The notes under the pieces are model-generated. The model had not been told where the DNA came from. It saw only the letters and a list, made by a program, of their open reading frames with translations, and searched no databases. From Myrica gale (Eukaryota; Streptophyta; Magnoliopsida; Fagales; Myricaceae), in assembly GCA_963930655.1 (NCBI GenBank), contig OZ005619.1, forward strand, positions 5,996,501 through 6,060,500: DNA of 64,000 nucleotides, read 5' to 3'. A program made the translations under genes and the position numbers. Below, piece after piece: positions 21,762-34,533 of this stretch (positions are counted from its first letter, which is position 1; every line of letters begins with the position of its first letter).

Positions 21762-24181
21762 ATGGGAAGCGATAGCGAATCAGAGAAGGCACAGCAGAAG
21801 GAGAAGGAGAGGAAGAAGCTTCTTGCCGTCTCCCCCATTGCCAAACCCCTTGCCGGCAAAAAGATTTGCAAGCGCACCCTCAAGCTTGTTCGCAGGGGTA
21901 TATATTTATGTAGAGATAGAAATAACCAAATACATGTGTGATTTTTCGTCCGTTTTCGTGTGTTTTATGGTTTGGGTTTACGGTAGGAAGACATGGGATG
22001 TTTTCATTTTATGCTGGTTAATTTTGGTTTGGTCTAGAATCAGTTATATGAAAAATTTTCCGGGAAGAATTTTTGTAGACTGTTGGTTGTTAACAATATT
22101 GAACCTTTTTTTGTTTATTGAGTTCCTAGAGAGAGAGAGAGAAGTGAATTACGTACATCTTCTGTAAAAGAGTTGTTTATATCTTTTATCATACTACGTG
22201 AATGACTTCCATTTTCTTTTGCAACACTATTTTTCTGATGAGAAAGTTTCCTAAAAGACACACAATGCGTCTTTCGATGTATGGGTTTGTTGTTTCTGTT
22301 TTTGGCCTTTTTTTAATTGATAAGACATGGAGAGCTGTATTAGTGTGCTAAGTCAAGTGGGTGGTTTGCGTTTGCCCCAAGTGCATGAGATATTTCATTT
22401 AGAGTAAAATTTTTCTTTTTGGGTTTCATAGATGAAAATTCTGGGATTTTGCTGAAAAAATTGTGAAATTTAAGCCGCTAAGCTCTAGCCTAAGTGGCAC
22501 TTCCTCCTACAAGAAATAGGATAAAGAGTAAGATCATGGGTTCAGGACTAATATGGAGATGTCTAATCTTACTAGTAACTAGGAATACAAATGAAAAGAA
22601 AAAAGAATTTGACGTTCGATTTTGTAGATTTGTCTATAGTGTGTTGTTTTACCATTCTTATGTTGGTTGTATTTGTTTTTCCAGCTGCTGAGCACAAATG
22701 CCTGAAGAGAGGGGTAAAGGAGGTGGTTAAAAGCATAAGGCGTGGTCAGAAAGGGTAAGTTCTGTATGAGATTCCTCTTCTTTCCATTGGCTTTACAAAT
22801 GCAAGTCAATGAAGGCTTCACATTTTAATTTGAGAAAGAAACTTGATGGGAAAGAAATTGCTGAAAAGAGATTACTTGCAACTAATCTCCTCTCCTCTCA
22901 TTCTTCCTTGGAAATAGTAGTATCTTAAACATGGCTGATGATCTTTTACCCCAGATATTGAATTCTCTTCAAGATATAAATAATGGAAAGGAGTGGAGAA
23001 TAGATTACTTCGTTTGGTTGTAAAAGACCTGGAAAACCTTGTCGTCAGTTTTAATCTTTATATTTTCAGTTTTGCTACTTGTTTTCCATCATGCATTTCT
23101 TTGTAAAGCATTTAACTCAATTTTTGTGTAGTCTTTTTTTTTCTTGTTTTATGTTCTCGAATAAGAAAAAAATAAACTGAAGCTTTTCAGGTCTCATGTC
23201 AATCAGAGATGAATAATGAACTGACAGTAATGGGTGAGAAATGAAGTTTAAGGATGGTAGTGGGATAGAGATTGCTCTCATTATACAGATGTCTTGAAAT
23301 TGAAAAATAAGGGTTTTGTCCCGTTTGATATTGATAACTGCAACCTGGATTGATTTTTATCATTTGAAGTTGTAAAAGTTTTTCCCTCCCTCTGTGAAAT
23401 GCAGATTATGTGTTATAGCTGGGAACATATCTCCTATTGATGTGATTACACACGTTCCAATCTTATGTGAAGAGGCTGAGATTCCCTACATATATTTGCC
23501 CTCAAAAGAGGTAAGTTTGCAACATTTAGATAATCTTACAGGCTTTCTTATTTTAATAAATACGTAGGCCTTAGATGTGCCACAGGATTACTGCCTATTC
23601 CAGAACTGGAAAGTGGCATGTCGCATCAGCTTGAAGAAGTGTCCTTAACTAAACTCCATTGTTTGAAGACTTCCTGCTATTGAAGATTAGCAATAGGAAT
23701 TCTGGATGGATTGCCGGACTATCCTTGCTGACTCTATGCTTCTTGTGGTTTTCTTTCAATTGGCTTATGTTGTTATTGTTCCTACGCGGATGTACGCATG
23801 GAGTAGTCTGTTATAGGACATACATAGAGTTGCCTAGCCCTATAATCAAGAACACCCTCTCTCTTCCCCCGGTAAAGGAAAGGAACTTTATTATATCAAA
23901 TAAAGCATGAAGTCATTTTTTGGCAATGTAGTTTGTCTCACGACCAATGTGTGCTTGATGTGTAGTGCTTTCGCTGATTGCAAGTACATTGCTGTTTTTC
24001 TTGTCAATGTCCTTTGCAGGACCTTGCAAATGCAGGGGCCACTAAGAGGCCAACATGTTGTGTTCTGGTGCTAACGAAGCCAAGCAAGGGAGAATTAGGT
24101 CCAGAGGAACAGGATAAACTAAAGGCAGAATATAACCAGGTTGTAGCAGATGTCTCTGAACTTGCATCATCTATTTTCTGA
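21762..24181 (+). CDS. NHP2: H/ACA ribonucleoprotein complex subunit 2 (NHP2), four exons
   Basis: Exons 21762-21897, 22685-22754, 23405-23510 and 24020-24181 join in frame to 157 codons plus TGA; all introns are GT-AG. The protein starts MGSDSESEKAQQKEKERKK (charged N-terminus), then PIAKPLAGKKICKRTLKLVR, the RNA-binding L7Ae/NHP2 stretch RGVKEVVKSIRRGQKGLCVI, AGNISPIDVITHVPILCEEA, the core EIPYIYLPSKEDLANAGATK, and a short C-terminal helix. Length and order match eukaryotic NHP2, the L7Ae-family protein that binds the kink-turn-like region of box H/ACA guide RNAs with dyskerin, NOP10 and GAR1, for rRNA pseudouridylation in the nucleolus. The start is the first ATG in a GA-rich leader and gives the expected N-terminus. 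No damage is seen. Intron 1 carries a SINE relic. Confidence 0.93.
22471..22575 (+). mobile_element. SINE relic in NHP2 intron 1
   Basis: GCTAAGCTCTAGCCTAAGTG resembles the A-box region of the SINE at 59016, and CATGGGTTCAGGACTA resembles a tRNA-type B box about 50 bp later. Diverged; ends not defined. Confidence 0.45.
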
Positions 24182-25469
24182 AGGACAGAACATAGCAATT
24201 TGTACTTTATTTGGGCTGGTAATATTGACTATTTCTGTTATCTTTGAAGAGGGTAAGTCTGTTTCTTTATATTTATGAGTTGTTGGTTATCTTGTGGTGA
24301 GTGTGAGCTTCATATGTTCATAGAACTTAAATCCAACCTCCGAAACATTTGAGTACGATTAGTACACATTGAATCTGGCAAATTGAATTTGATATAGCGC
24401 CTTTTGAAAAAGATGCAAGAAACTTCATTTCGTTCTTATTTTGTCAAACCTCTTGTTCGTTCTTATTTTCTTCTTCGGTGTTTTTGTTCGGTGGCTGGCA
24501 TGCCACATCCCTAAGAAAGTGAATTCTTGTGATCATTGCTTTGAAAACAAAAAGAAATCTTGTGATTATTAATTAGTCATTGGTATTAATAAGGTTTAGT
24601 TGTAGCCTCTGTCACTCTTTGTAGAAAATTATGGGGAATACAAATGGTGTTTCTCTTTGCAGCATACCCATGTAACAGTTTCTTCATAAAATTCCAAAGT
24701 ATTTGTAAAGTCCAAATTCCCAGAACTGATCCCAGATTTCCGAATCACCTCACGGGATGAATGAGTTTGGCTGGTTTAGCCTAATCACCTGCCGGGATGA
24801 ATGATTTTCGTTTGTTTTTCTGGATTGGCAATTCAATCTTAGAAACAATTTATTGGTTTTGTACGCTGTGAAGATGATTGGCTTTATTCCTTTGCACAGG
24901 CGGCCTACTCTGGCTCACGTCCACTTATAGTTGGAGTCAGGCGTTCAAGCCAATTGAGGAGACTTGATATTTGGTTAGACGTATACCCTTTTTTTTCTGT
25001 AACTCTTTACTCCTACCCTCCTTTGTTCAGGAAAAAAAAAACGAAAAAAAAATAAAAGAAGCCATTTGGATGTTTACGATAAAGTAAGGGGTACATACCC
25101 CTCCTCCCCTCTCGGGGCCAAAAAAAGAACAGGGAAGAGTGAAGATTAACCAGGTGCGAAACGATCTGAAGGGACACAACCTTTCTTAGCAACAATTTTA
25201 ATGGAGGACACCTCTACAACATTCCAAAACTTCAACGACCAAATGAGATCGTCCATCTTCCCCAATGGCAAACTATGTATCTAGTTACATCATCCATCGT
25301 CCCCAAGGGATACTCTCACCTTGATGAGCATGATTTACGTTATGGAATTGCACAATTTCAATGGAACTTTCAATATGTTATTCATCATTGAAAACAAACG
25401 ACACTTATAAGTCCGAAAAGAAAATGCAACCATAGAGAAAATACACTTTTCATTCACAGATTACAACTT
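24182..25469. other. NHP2 downstream and intergenic region
   Basis: The first part presumably holds the NHP2 3' UTR. A short direct repeat (CGGGATGAATGA in two contexts, at about 24755 and 24795) is present. No further gene recognised. Confidence 0.4.
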
Positions 25470-25778
25470 GTTTTACACTTAGCCTCCTAAACTACCACGT
25501 TTGAGAGATTGCAGCCACAAACTACCCATTCTTAACACATTGTGTCTATTTTTTCTGGAATGAAATTGATATTTTTAAATACGAAATGTCTATTATGCCC
25601 TTAAAAATGTCAAATAGCAGGTTACATTTAAGGGTATAATCGCCGTTTTGTTTTTAAAAAAAGTCTCTTTCCATCTAAATTGACGGAAAAAATAGACAGA
25701 GGGTGCAATATGTTAAGAATTGGTAGTTTGTAGGTGCAATGTCTCAAATGTGGTAGTTCAGGGTACAAAGTATAAAAC
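25470..25778. mobile_element. MITE, ~309 bp, long imperfect terminal inverted repeats
   Basis: The left end GTTTTACACTTAG...AAACTACCACGTTTGAGA mirrors the right end, whose reverse complement reads GTTTTATACTTTG...GAACTACCACATTTGAGA. Complementarity extends about 90 bp inward (to TTCTTAACA and TCTATTTTTTC). No coding capacity; no clear target duplication. Confidence 0.7.
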
Positions 25779-26097
25779 CTGTACATAACCTTTAACATGG
25801 GTCAAGGAAGATCATTCTGGCTTTATTTTGCCCAAGTAGTGCCCGGATTGAGAAACATATCCCTAACCTTGATAGAAAACTGGCAAAGATACAAATCTAC
25901 AAGACATTGAATCAAATTTATACAGCCTCTCGGAAGAGTATATATATTACTGAGAAGATCAACAAACCCCTTATTTAAAAAGAGCCAGTCTTTCTCGAAA
26001 CATGAAACTATCAATGATCATATCTCTCCTCTTGGCAAGAAACCTCAAAGGTTAACATGTATAGTATACGTAGAAAATAAGCAGATTGACAAGGACA
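25779..26097. other. Region downstream of the TTM gene
   Basis: Probably contains the TTM 3' UTR (minus strand). No other feature supported. Confidence 0.4.
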
Positions 26098-29000
26098 TTA
26101 TTTTTGGGATGCTAAGCCCTTAAAAAATAAGACACCTAAACCACCAATTACCAATGTTAGCATAAGAGGGAAGCTGATGGAGTCAACATCAATCAATTTG
26201 TTTGTTTGATCTGTTCTTCCATGGTGTGACCTCTCTCCCCGGTACTCGTGCAGAAGATTTGTTAGATTGTCTAATTGGTGCACGATTTGACGTTGTCCCC
26301 GGGTAATAAGAAGTATCTGCTCAGGAAACAGTTCCAATAATCAAAATTTGTTGAATTCGAACTTAAATCTGTTCAGGACACAGTTCCAACAATCAAGAGA
26401 GTTGAATGCAAACTCAACCTAAAGTCGCAGTTCAAACATAAACTTAGACAGTTATGGACAATCATCTTTAATTTGGTCTATGATCAGTCATCCACTGCAA
26501 CATGACAAGGAAATCATTCTGTGCCACTTGGGGCATACATGATGTGATGCAACAGGGAGATTTGAGTTGCTTCTGGTTGTCTAAGGATGAAGTGAAGAAC
26601 AAGGCAACCAGATGCTTAAAGCCACCCCTCATCATGCAGAATTCCTCCAATGGGTGGCAACACAAGTCATTTAGCTAAGGCTCTCCATCAAGTTTCCTCT
26701 CGAGTGAAGCACAAATACCAACTTAAAAGTGGTGATTAAGAACCTAGGCCTTCTTAAAGTGAGTGCGCAGAATTAAATGAATAAAATGAACTAATGATGA
26801 TTTTTCATCTTGAAAGAGTGTTCTGTCTGTTAGTATAAATGAATTCCATGTATAAAATACATTCTTCCGCAGTAATATGGACATGTTACAATCATTGTTA
26901 CTAACTCACAGCACAGAAAAAGCATATGAGAACAGAATTAATCAGTAAAAATTGAATTTGTTGTCACAAATGTTATCCACTGCCGAGATGAAAAGAAAGA
27001 GTCTACAGTATCATTACCGCCATATTATTTCCAAAAGACCGTCCTCATCACATTCATAACGCACAACATCCTTTGACTGAAACTAGTCTTTAGAAGCCTT
27101 TCATGTTCTCCAATTTTATAGTGGGGGAAAAAACCACCCAAAAACTATCTTCAAAACTAGGTATTATAACCTCTTCGGGCGTAAGAGCCACTAATTTACT
27201 TTAAAATTAGGGATAAGTATACTTTGCACTCTAAAATAATGATTTTGTCGCCTTACGCTCACAAACTATTGATTTCAAACACTTTATACCCTCCCTTAAA
27301 TTTTCAATTATTTTGAACGAAAATTGAGATTTTGGCCTATAAGTGGTGATTTTACACCCTTCACAAAAATGTCACCACCAAAAACATTACGAGGATAAAA
27401 TTGTCATTTTAAGGGCCAAAAAATCACTTTCCATTTAAATTGATGGAAAATTTAATGGAGGATGTAAACTCGTCCATTCTCACATTCAGTGTAGAAATTT
27501 GTTCTGATAGTTGAGTAATGACTCACTAAAGGAAACAAAAAACATATTGATGAGTGAATGCTAATGCCACGAAAAGATGCATGAAGCCAGTGAAAAACAA
27601 AACTAGGAGAGACCAATAAAGGAAACAGAAACCACTCTGGCAACAAATTATAAATCTCCACCAGTGACGTGCTGGATGGTGATACCATGTCTTACTCCTC
27701 TATGCATCAACCAAAACAACTATTCTAAATAGGAAGCTTTGATCTAAACTTCTCCCTACTTCCTCCTCCTCTTTCAGTTTCAGTTTCAGGCCGAACAACA
27801 GAATGACAAGATTCCAAAAACAGGAAAATTGGCTGCTCCCCGCCCCGGGGGGGGGGGGGGGGGGCGTGTTTCCTCACAAAAGTGGTCAATTGAAAGACCA
27901 AACTAGCATTGAGTAATTTTAAAGGCAGACATCTTCTCACCTGAGATGCAAGTGCTGCAGGTGATTCTGGGGTTCTCCCATCAAACCTTCTATTGTTAAC
28001 AGCAAGCTTTGTCAGCTTGGATAGGTGCTTGTCCCGTTGATTTGAATACGAGGGTGATGTACCTCTGCCCAATATGCAACAGTATTTTGAGATGACCTCA
28101 CCTTTTTCATGACCTTTAAATAGTCACAAGAAAAATTTTAAACCAGCAAACTTATACACACACACATTACTAGGACGAAAAGGGGGGGGGGTCTTCTAAG
28201 CGCATCATACTCTTTTCTTTATCCAACTTTTTTAGTATCTTCCCATTTCAGATCGCAGATGTAGAATGTTGTTGCTAAAAATAGAGAGTACCGGTTGAGA
28301 TACTTCATTCTCCTATCCGCAGATGATCGAGAAAGGGCTTCTTTAGGGATTGAAACTAAATCATCTTCTATGCTGAGCTTTGTCTTCAAATCATCTGGCA
28401 GTGCCTGCAAATTGATCAGATCAGTACTATGCACTAGTAATGTATATGCATGCTCAGCTGGAAGAGCCATACCATAACATCATTAACAAGCTTCTCGAGC
28501 TGAATTTGTTCAATGTAAGTTCGAAGAACATTTGAACCATCCAAACCCAGCTGCTCTGACATAAAATTAATATGTGAACGATCTTTTCCCTGCACCTTCA
28601 AACCAAAAACGGCCAAACACAATTAGCATAATACCTTTGAATATTTCCTAATAAGCTAATAGTAAAATCCATATAGAAAATGCTACGGCTCTGCAAAATA
28701 CATCCAATTCTACATACTGCTAAAACAATGGGCTTCCACTGTCCAACTGCTAAACCAGAGCATTTCAATGTTGTCTGGTAAAATAGTTCCCAACAATAAC
28801 AGTCAAGAGAAAATAATTTGCATGTGTGGATGTGAGCCAGCGTGTGTGGAGAGAGTTAGGCTCTGTCAAACTCATGGGCTTGGAACTCAGATTAGTTGAG
28901 TTCAAGTCAGCTGGAAGTTCTAAGCTATCAACTTTATGTCATATACTATCATCTAAAGAATGGCATGTTGCTGTCAGTCAAAGGCGTGGAATAACTTTTA

Positions 29001-32000
29001 CTAATTTAAACATTTGAAGCAGAATGATTCTGCAGGATCAGCAGGTACAAAAATAGACTGCTGGTCAATTCAGACAAATGAATTAAGTATTTTGTAGAGT
29101 ACCTGAATATACTTGCGATTTAGTTGTTCCAGCCAATCAATTTTCACGCACACCCTGTCATCGGAGAAGGCACGGCTGCTTCGTTTCAGGATGGTCTCAA
29201 TTGTATACCCCAAGGCCATGAGCCCTCCGAGAAGTCGAACACTAACTTCAAAGGTGATTCTAGGTGATATAATAAATGGAGTATCTGTAACCCATTCCTG
29301 GAAACAATAAGCAGAAATAGTCAGAAAATCTGAAGTTCCCTGCATTCTACAATCTTCACAGGCCACCCTGCAAAACTTAAATAATGAAGTAGAAAATACC
29401 AGAAAACAAAATCTGCCACATAAGAACAAAACCAATCCTATCTGTTTGCTCAATTGTATTGTACAGGTCTTCCACAAATAGATCCAAAACTCTCCAGAAT
29501 TTAAGATCATAGGTAGCTGCTTGCAATTGCAAACAAGCCAGAAATTCCATGGAAAAATTCCAAATAATCCAGCAGTTCATTAAAGTTACAACTCATTATT
29601 CAAACACCAATCTACAATAAAGAGACCTTAACAATGACCTTAATACAAGAGGTGAATGGCATTGCAGCCTTTTCTAAGGTATGGCAGTTGACTAACACAT
29701 AACTAACATCTAGGGTAGAAGACAAGCTCAACATTGCAATGTAGCATTGAATGAAATATCGGTAAAAGGCCCTAGAAGGTCATTTCACCAATTTCATATG
29801 ATTGACCCCAAAAAGTCTCATGCCCGAAAAAAAAAGAAGTACAACGTAAAATCAAGACTGCAAATAGTTTTTTTTTCTTTCACCTGATTAGACGTGTTCA
29901 GAGTCCTTTGATGATGTACCATTGTCAGAGTGCAGGATTCTATCAATCACAGAGCAGTTTACTAATTGCAGATGGGAAGAAATAGGAAAAGCCTAAAAGC
30001 ATGAGAATAAATTACGTAAGGATAGAAGCTGATACAAGCCATTCATATAAGGTCTGTATGCCTTTTGATATGATTTAGTAAAACATAAAATCAAAACCGT
30101 ATAAGTAGATTCTTTATTTCTGATCATTGGTATAAGCCCATATGAAATATGTGCAGCCATAGCAAAAAACTATCCAAATTATTGGCATAAAAATACCAAT
30201 TATGTTTAAGGATTCCTTCAAGGCTAATCAGGCACATACTTGAAACACAAATTACCACTCCCATAAAGAAGCTTGAGTTTACAATTGCCCAACCTCAAAC
30301 ATGAGATTGTACTTGCCATCCTTGTTCCTCATCCTCAGATATGATTGACATGCTTCAGGATCTTCACCTGGTGGCAATAGATATATGTCATATGTTTCCT
30401 CTGTAATTTCTTTATGTTCAGGAAGAATGGCCTTGATTTGATCCACTGTAAAAGCCCTTGTTGACTACAATAATAGAAATCAGCAGTGCAAGAGTTAGAT
30501 GAAGCATACGAAATGAACCATGAGAGCTTCAGGTTGGCTAACGAAAGGCTCACCTTTAGTATATAAGTGGGATTCTGAAATCCACTGAAAGAATTAAACT
30601 TATTAATGATTCTTATATGTGCTGTTTGGAGATCTGGCTCAATAAAGGCTTTGTACATAGGATATACCTGTTTAGAAAACACTTAGATGAGAAATAATCA
30701 GGATACTTTAAGTACCTAATAGGAAGTTACTGAGGCAATTCAGTTTAAGTCCTTAAGTAAAATATCCAACGTAGGATCAGTGAAAACACCGTTTCAGAGA
30801 TTTGGTGAATTATTTCTTCAGGCTCTTGGCCAACACACTGAATGTCCCGTAATACCCGTTTGACAAGATCAAAATGAACTCCACCAGTAACAGAGACGCG
30901 AAGATCTAGCAAACGCCTCAATCTTTCACTTAAGGCATAGATGCCTTCAATAATCACAATGCGGGAGCTAGGGACATCAACTGTCCTATAAGAAGCATCA
31001 ATATGACTAAGCATTGAACAAATCAAACATATATGTCTGATTAAGTAGCTTTAAAATTAGGAAAGCACAAGGAATTTGAAGTAAAACTTTAAACCACAAG
31101 GAGAACAGTGAAGGCATTCTAGCCTTTTATTTTCTCTATGCCCGTAATGTTTCTCTCCCTTTGCTAGCAGAATAAGTGGAGGCTGCACAGTCCATAGACT
31201 AGGGTTCAATTGAAAAGAGACCAGAGAGATATACAACCTGTAACCTACACGAGAGCTAGTCTTGAAATCATATATTGGGACCTGAGCAGGTTTCCCCACT
31301 TTCAAGTCATGTATGTTCTTAAGCAACGTGTCATAATCTGTCAAGCGTGGGGCTGTTACAAGGGATGAAAACCGTTAGAGATCTGCCATGCATTCTTCTC
31401 TCATGCTGAAACAGGAACTTTGATGATAAACAATACCTATCTTTGGAGAATAATCGAGAAGCAAAGCAACACTATACACTCAGAACCACTACAATTAGGG
31501 ATAATAAATAACATTGGTGATAGGCATATGATCATAATTAACCATCCAGGACGTGAAACATATTTCACTGGCGTATTTAAGAAACTTTTTTCAAATTTTG
31601 GCACTCAAAAATTTGGGCCTGATTAAAAAAAATTACAAAATAATATCTCTCCCCATCAAATTATTCTTTTTCATTATAATATTCATTCAAATGTTCTCTC
31701 TCTTCACTTTTTCACCAACTCTCATAAACTATCTTCACTTTTTCACCGACTCCCATATCCCAAAATTTTAACAATCAAAAAGCACTGCGCCTCTGAAATT
31801 ATGAGCAAATAGAGTAAAATCCATATAGCACAAAATTGCAAAGATGAAGATATGTGAAAACCATAGATCCAGGTGAATGAGACTGGATTTAGTTTCAATA
31901 AGCTTTACCAGTATCAACTGGGGTTAAAACTCCAACTAGATATACACTCTGTGCATAGTTATATCAGAGATACCGAAGCCACTCACAGAGTGGGATGGAC

Positions 32001-32791
32001 TAAAAGAAGGGGGCAGAGAGAAAAATTGGATTTCAGCTCAGTCATGCAACTTTTTTATAGATGTAACTACTGAGGCAGATGGTGATCCACATATTCACAG
32101 TAAGCTTGGATATATCCTGAAAACATTCAACTTAAATGTCATGTATCAGTAATATCAAACAATTTTCACCACCTTAGGAAGTTCTAACATTCAACCATGC
32201 CAGTAATTTAGGGGTTTCTCGACCAGATTTAAATACAGTAAAAAAATGTAATTGATTTCACTCATATGGTAATCTTATCCAAGGAATTTGGTTGAATGAA
32301 AATCCAATTCCTAGGAAGACATTAGAAAAATTAATGCCAATATGCTTTTTCAAGACCATAGCCAATAACAAATCCACAGAAGTAATATCTGCCAATCACC
32401 CTGACATGAATATCAATACGGAAAAAACTAGAAAAAGAAATTAAACTTTACCATCAAAGTTCCCATCAATAATTGGACTAGCATCATTGTAATTGTCCAT
32501 CGTTATGACAGCAATGCTGGGCATAAAGTTGAGCACCTTCTCAGTGAACACAGTCTTCCCAGCTCCAGAAGGACCTGCAACTCCTACTAATATTATCCCT
32601 TCATTCTTTTGAGCCAGCAACTGACATGCACGAATTACAATGAAGAAACCTTTCTCAAATGACAGTGGATCTTGTATTGGGCCAATTTCATAGCGGTCAC
32701 AGTCCTTTCTTTTAACCAGTTGGACCTGATCCCGCAGGAGACCTGAACTTCGCCGAGGTGATTCAGCACCAGAAGAAGGATCTTGAGCCAT
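26098..32791 (-). CDS. Triphosphate tunnel metalloenzyme, TTM1/TTM2 type (P-loop kinase-like plus CYTH domain)
   Basis: Coding exons on the minus strand: 32452-32791, 31238-31352, 30790-30985, 30554-30667, 30294-30464, 29103-29297, 28473-28595, 28292-28404, 27941-28064, a damaged exon starting at 27525, and a last exon 26098-26316. Residues 1-217 form a uridine-kinase-like P-loop domain with Walker A GPSGAGKT at 73-80, then SRIVIIEGIYAL and VSVTGGVHFDLVKRVLRD. The CYTH domain follows (TYDIYLLPPGEDPEACQSYL; ITFEVSVRLLGGLMALGYTI). The last exon encodes RGQRQIVHQLDNLTNLLHE and a hydrophobic C-terminal anchor (PLMLTLVIGGLGVLFF). The family comprises plant tripolyphosphate/pyrophosphate-acting proteins tied to senescence and immunity, membrane-anchored at the C-terminus. 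Exons 1-9 are intact (497 codons). The tenth starts with TGA and is split by a MITE. Skipping it keeps the frame and gives about 569 residues. Confidence 0.85.
26316..26440. repeat. Short imperfect tandem duplication next to the last TTM exon
   Basis: A unit of roughly 45-50 bp containing CAG(G)A(A/C)ACAGTTCCAA(T/C)AATCAA occurs twice, at about 26320 and 26374. It overlaps the acceptor side of the last TTM exon, so the splice acceptor at 26317-26319 lies at its edge. Confidence 0.55.
26441..27194. other. TTM intron-like sequence
   Basis: Between the damaged tenth exon and the last exon. I found no continuation of the coiled-coil/Ser-rich exon here, on either strand. Confidence 0.4.
27195..27458. 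mobile_element. MITE fragment inserted in the TTM coiled-coil exon
   Basis: The sequence has the plant MITE layout in which an arm (ACCCTCCCTTAAATTTTC) near 27288 is mirrored by TTAATGGAGG near 27450, with a central 'TTTTAAGGGCC' section. The right arm stops abruptly at about 27458, where TTM exon sequence begins, so the element is truncated there. Its family resembles the MITEs at 25470 and 53651 in style. Confidence 0.55.
27459..27525 (-). pseudogene. Broken TTM coiled-coil exon
   Basis: The minus-strand sequence after the TTTCCTTTAG acceptor reads TGA, then VITQLSEQISTLNVRMDEFT, which matches the conserved coiled-coil segment of TTM1/2 proteins. The first codon is a stop, where a Gly codon would differ by one base. 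After 22 codons the exon runs into a MITE; its remaining part (further coil and Ser-rich linker) is not found downstream. Confidence 0.7.
27847..27864 (+). repeat. Run of 18 G in a TTM intron
   Basis: An uninterrupted G18 preceded by CCGCCCC. Long G runs can form quadruplexes and are prone to length error in assemblies. A second run of ten G lies at 28182-28191. Confidence 0.9.
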
Positions 32792-34533
32792 CTAAAAGCT
32801 GAAAATTATACTTTACAGGCTGCAAAAAGAGAAAACATAAGGAAAGGTGAAAAAAGGACGAAATTCGAATCAGGAAGCATATATAGGGAAACTGCTAAGA
32901 CAAAAAAATTAAAGAGCCAAAATCAAACTTGAATTGGAATTGCACAACTCCAACTGTAATGTTGTCTTTTTATGCAGGGCTAAGATATAGAAATTTGCAG
33001 TGAACATTGATATGCATACTGTTATGCATGAACGATTTCCACACAAGTATAGAGGAAGTATGATGCATCCAGTGCACCATAGACTTGCATATACTATTGG
33101 GACCATCTTCCTGCTTGCTGTGTCAATGAGTCAAAGTTCTTCCAGTTCTAGTAGGCTGGGAATGGGAATGCAAATTTTACCACTAGATTGCTGGTTCAAA
33201 TCCAAATCCGTCAAAGACTGTTAGGGTGATTGTAACATTAATGACTTCTTCCATCTTTCACTCTTCCAGTTTGAGCTTCTTACCAAATTACACATAATTT
33301 TGGACGAAAAGCATCTAATAAGGACTCAAAGAGGTAAATTCGAGTCAAACACACCATTGATTTGATTGCTGCCCTCATCTGTAAAGTGGAAACTTTAACC
33401 ACTTAGCTAAACATGTCACCGATTGTCTATCCTGTCACTTTTAAAGAGTCTAATCGAGCGCCTTTCTTTTTGTTCTTCTTATTCTTTTCCTTCTTTAATG
33501 TGCTAGAGGATCAACAGAATGACACAAATTATATGGGACCGAAAATTAGAATGCCATGACGGAAGCTAAAACATTACAAGGTCTTCAGAGAAACAAAAAA
33601 ATTTTTTGGCATTGATACACATATTGTTAAGAGTTATCTTCCACTGAGGGAAATGAAATTGAATCCTGCTGAAGGTATTCAGCAGGTGCCAAGTACTTAA
33701 TGAAGTAAACAACACCCTGTCACACCATGTTGAGAAGAGGCATGGATATAAGTATCCATGACAGCCATTAGGGTGCCATATTAAAAGACTAAGACGATAC
33801 AAATATGTCTCAATGATCCATGAAAGTAGCAGCAATGCTTAGTCCAGCAAAGTTCTTCAAAAAATCATGTTATCAATTTGTAGTATTTGGCTAACATAAA
33901 TTCTCTGCAAGACAACCAAACCAACCCAATCTATATGCCATTTCCCTCATTGATAAGTTTCTTGTCATAGCAGAACAGAAATTCAAATACTTCACGGTCA
34001 CCCACATTCCTGTAAAAAAAGCATTTCTCCTTCAAGAAGATTTCAATCAAAACTGCTAGCATGCATACGTAGATTCCAATTACGAAGAGTTCTTTGCTTC
34101 AGAGCAATGTTCCAAGATAAAATTTAGCTGAAGGAAAATTTACAAGCAACTACATCAGTGAGACTATTCTTATGACATTATACATGTATATGCGTGTGTA
34201 TATTTTGTTTGAAACCTGCAAATAACTACACAATTGAACTACTGAATTCAACTGAATTAGTCCCAATCGAACAGAGAAAATTCACATGACGCGGCGTCAG
34301 AAAATTGTTGAACCGATACATTATTTGAATTGATCAAACAGTATCCCAAAGCACACAATTAACAGCATTAAAAATTGAAACACAGGCTTGCCTAGAACAA
34401 GAACCCACAATTTAACGACGAAAGATGCTATTCGAGATAAAAACAACAAACTGCGATCGCTTCAAAGCATAGAAACTATTTTTTAAAACTGAAAAACCCG
34501 TCCGTCCTCTGAGGTTCCTGGGGCTTCTCGAAA
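32792..34533 (-). promoter_or_regulatory. TTM 5' UTR, probable 5'-UTR intron and insertion debris
   Basis: Directly before the ATG the minus strand reads ATTTTCAG then CTTTTAG, a likely acceptor of a 5'-UTR intron. Sequence to about 33205 and from about 33782 to 33895 is shared with the duplicate at 17034-17690. The ~570 bp between is present only here. Within it, 33320-33420 on the minus strand has tRNA-like A-box (TTTAGCTAAGTGGTTAAAG) and B-box-like sequences, a probable SINE relic. Confidence 0.45.

Noticed and set aside
24895-24990. Possible exon after a TTTGCACAG acceptor
   Set aside because: The translation has no recognisable motif and no partner exon was found.
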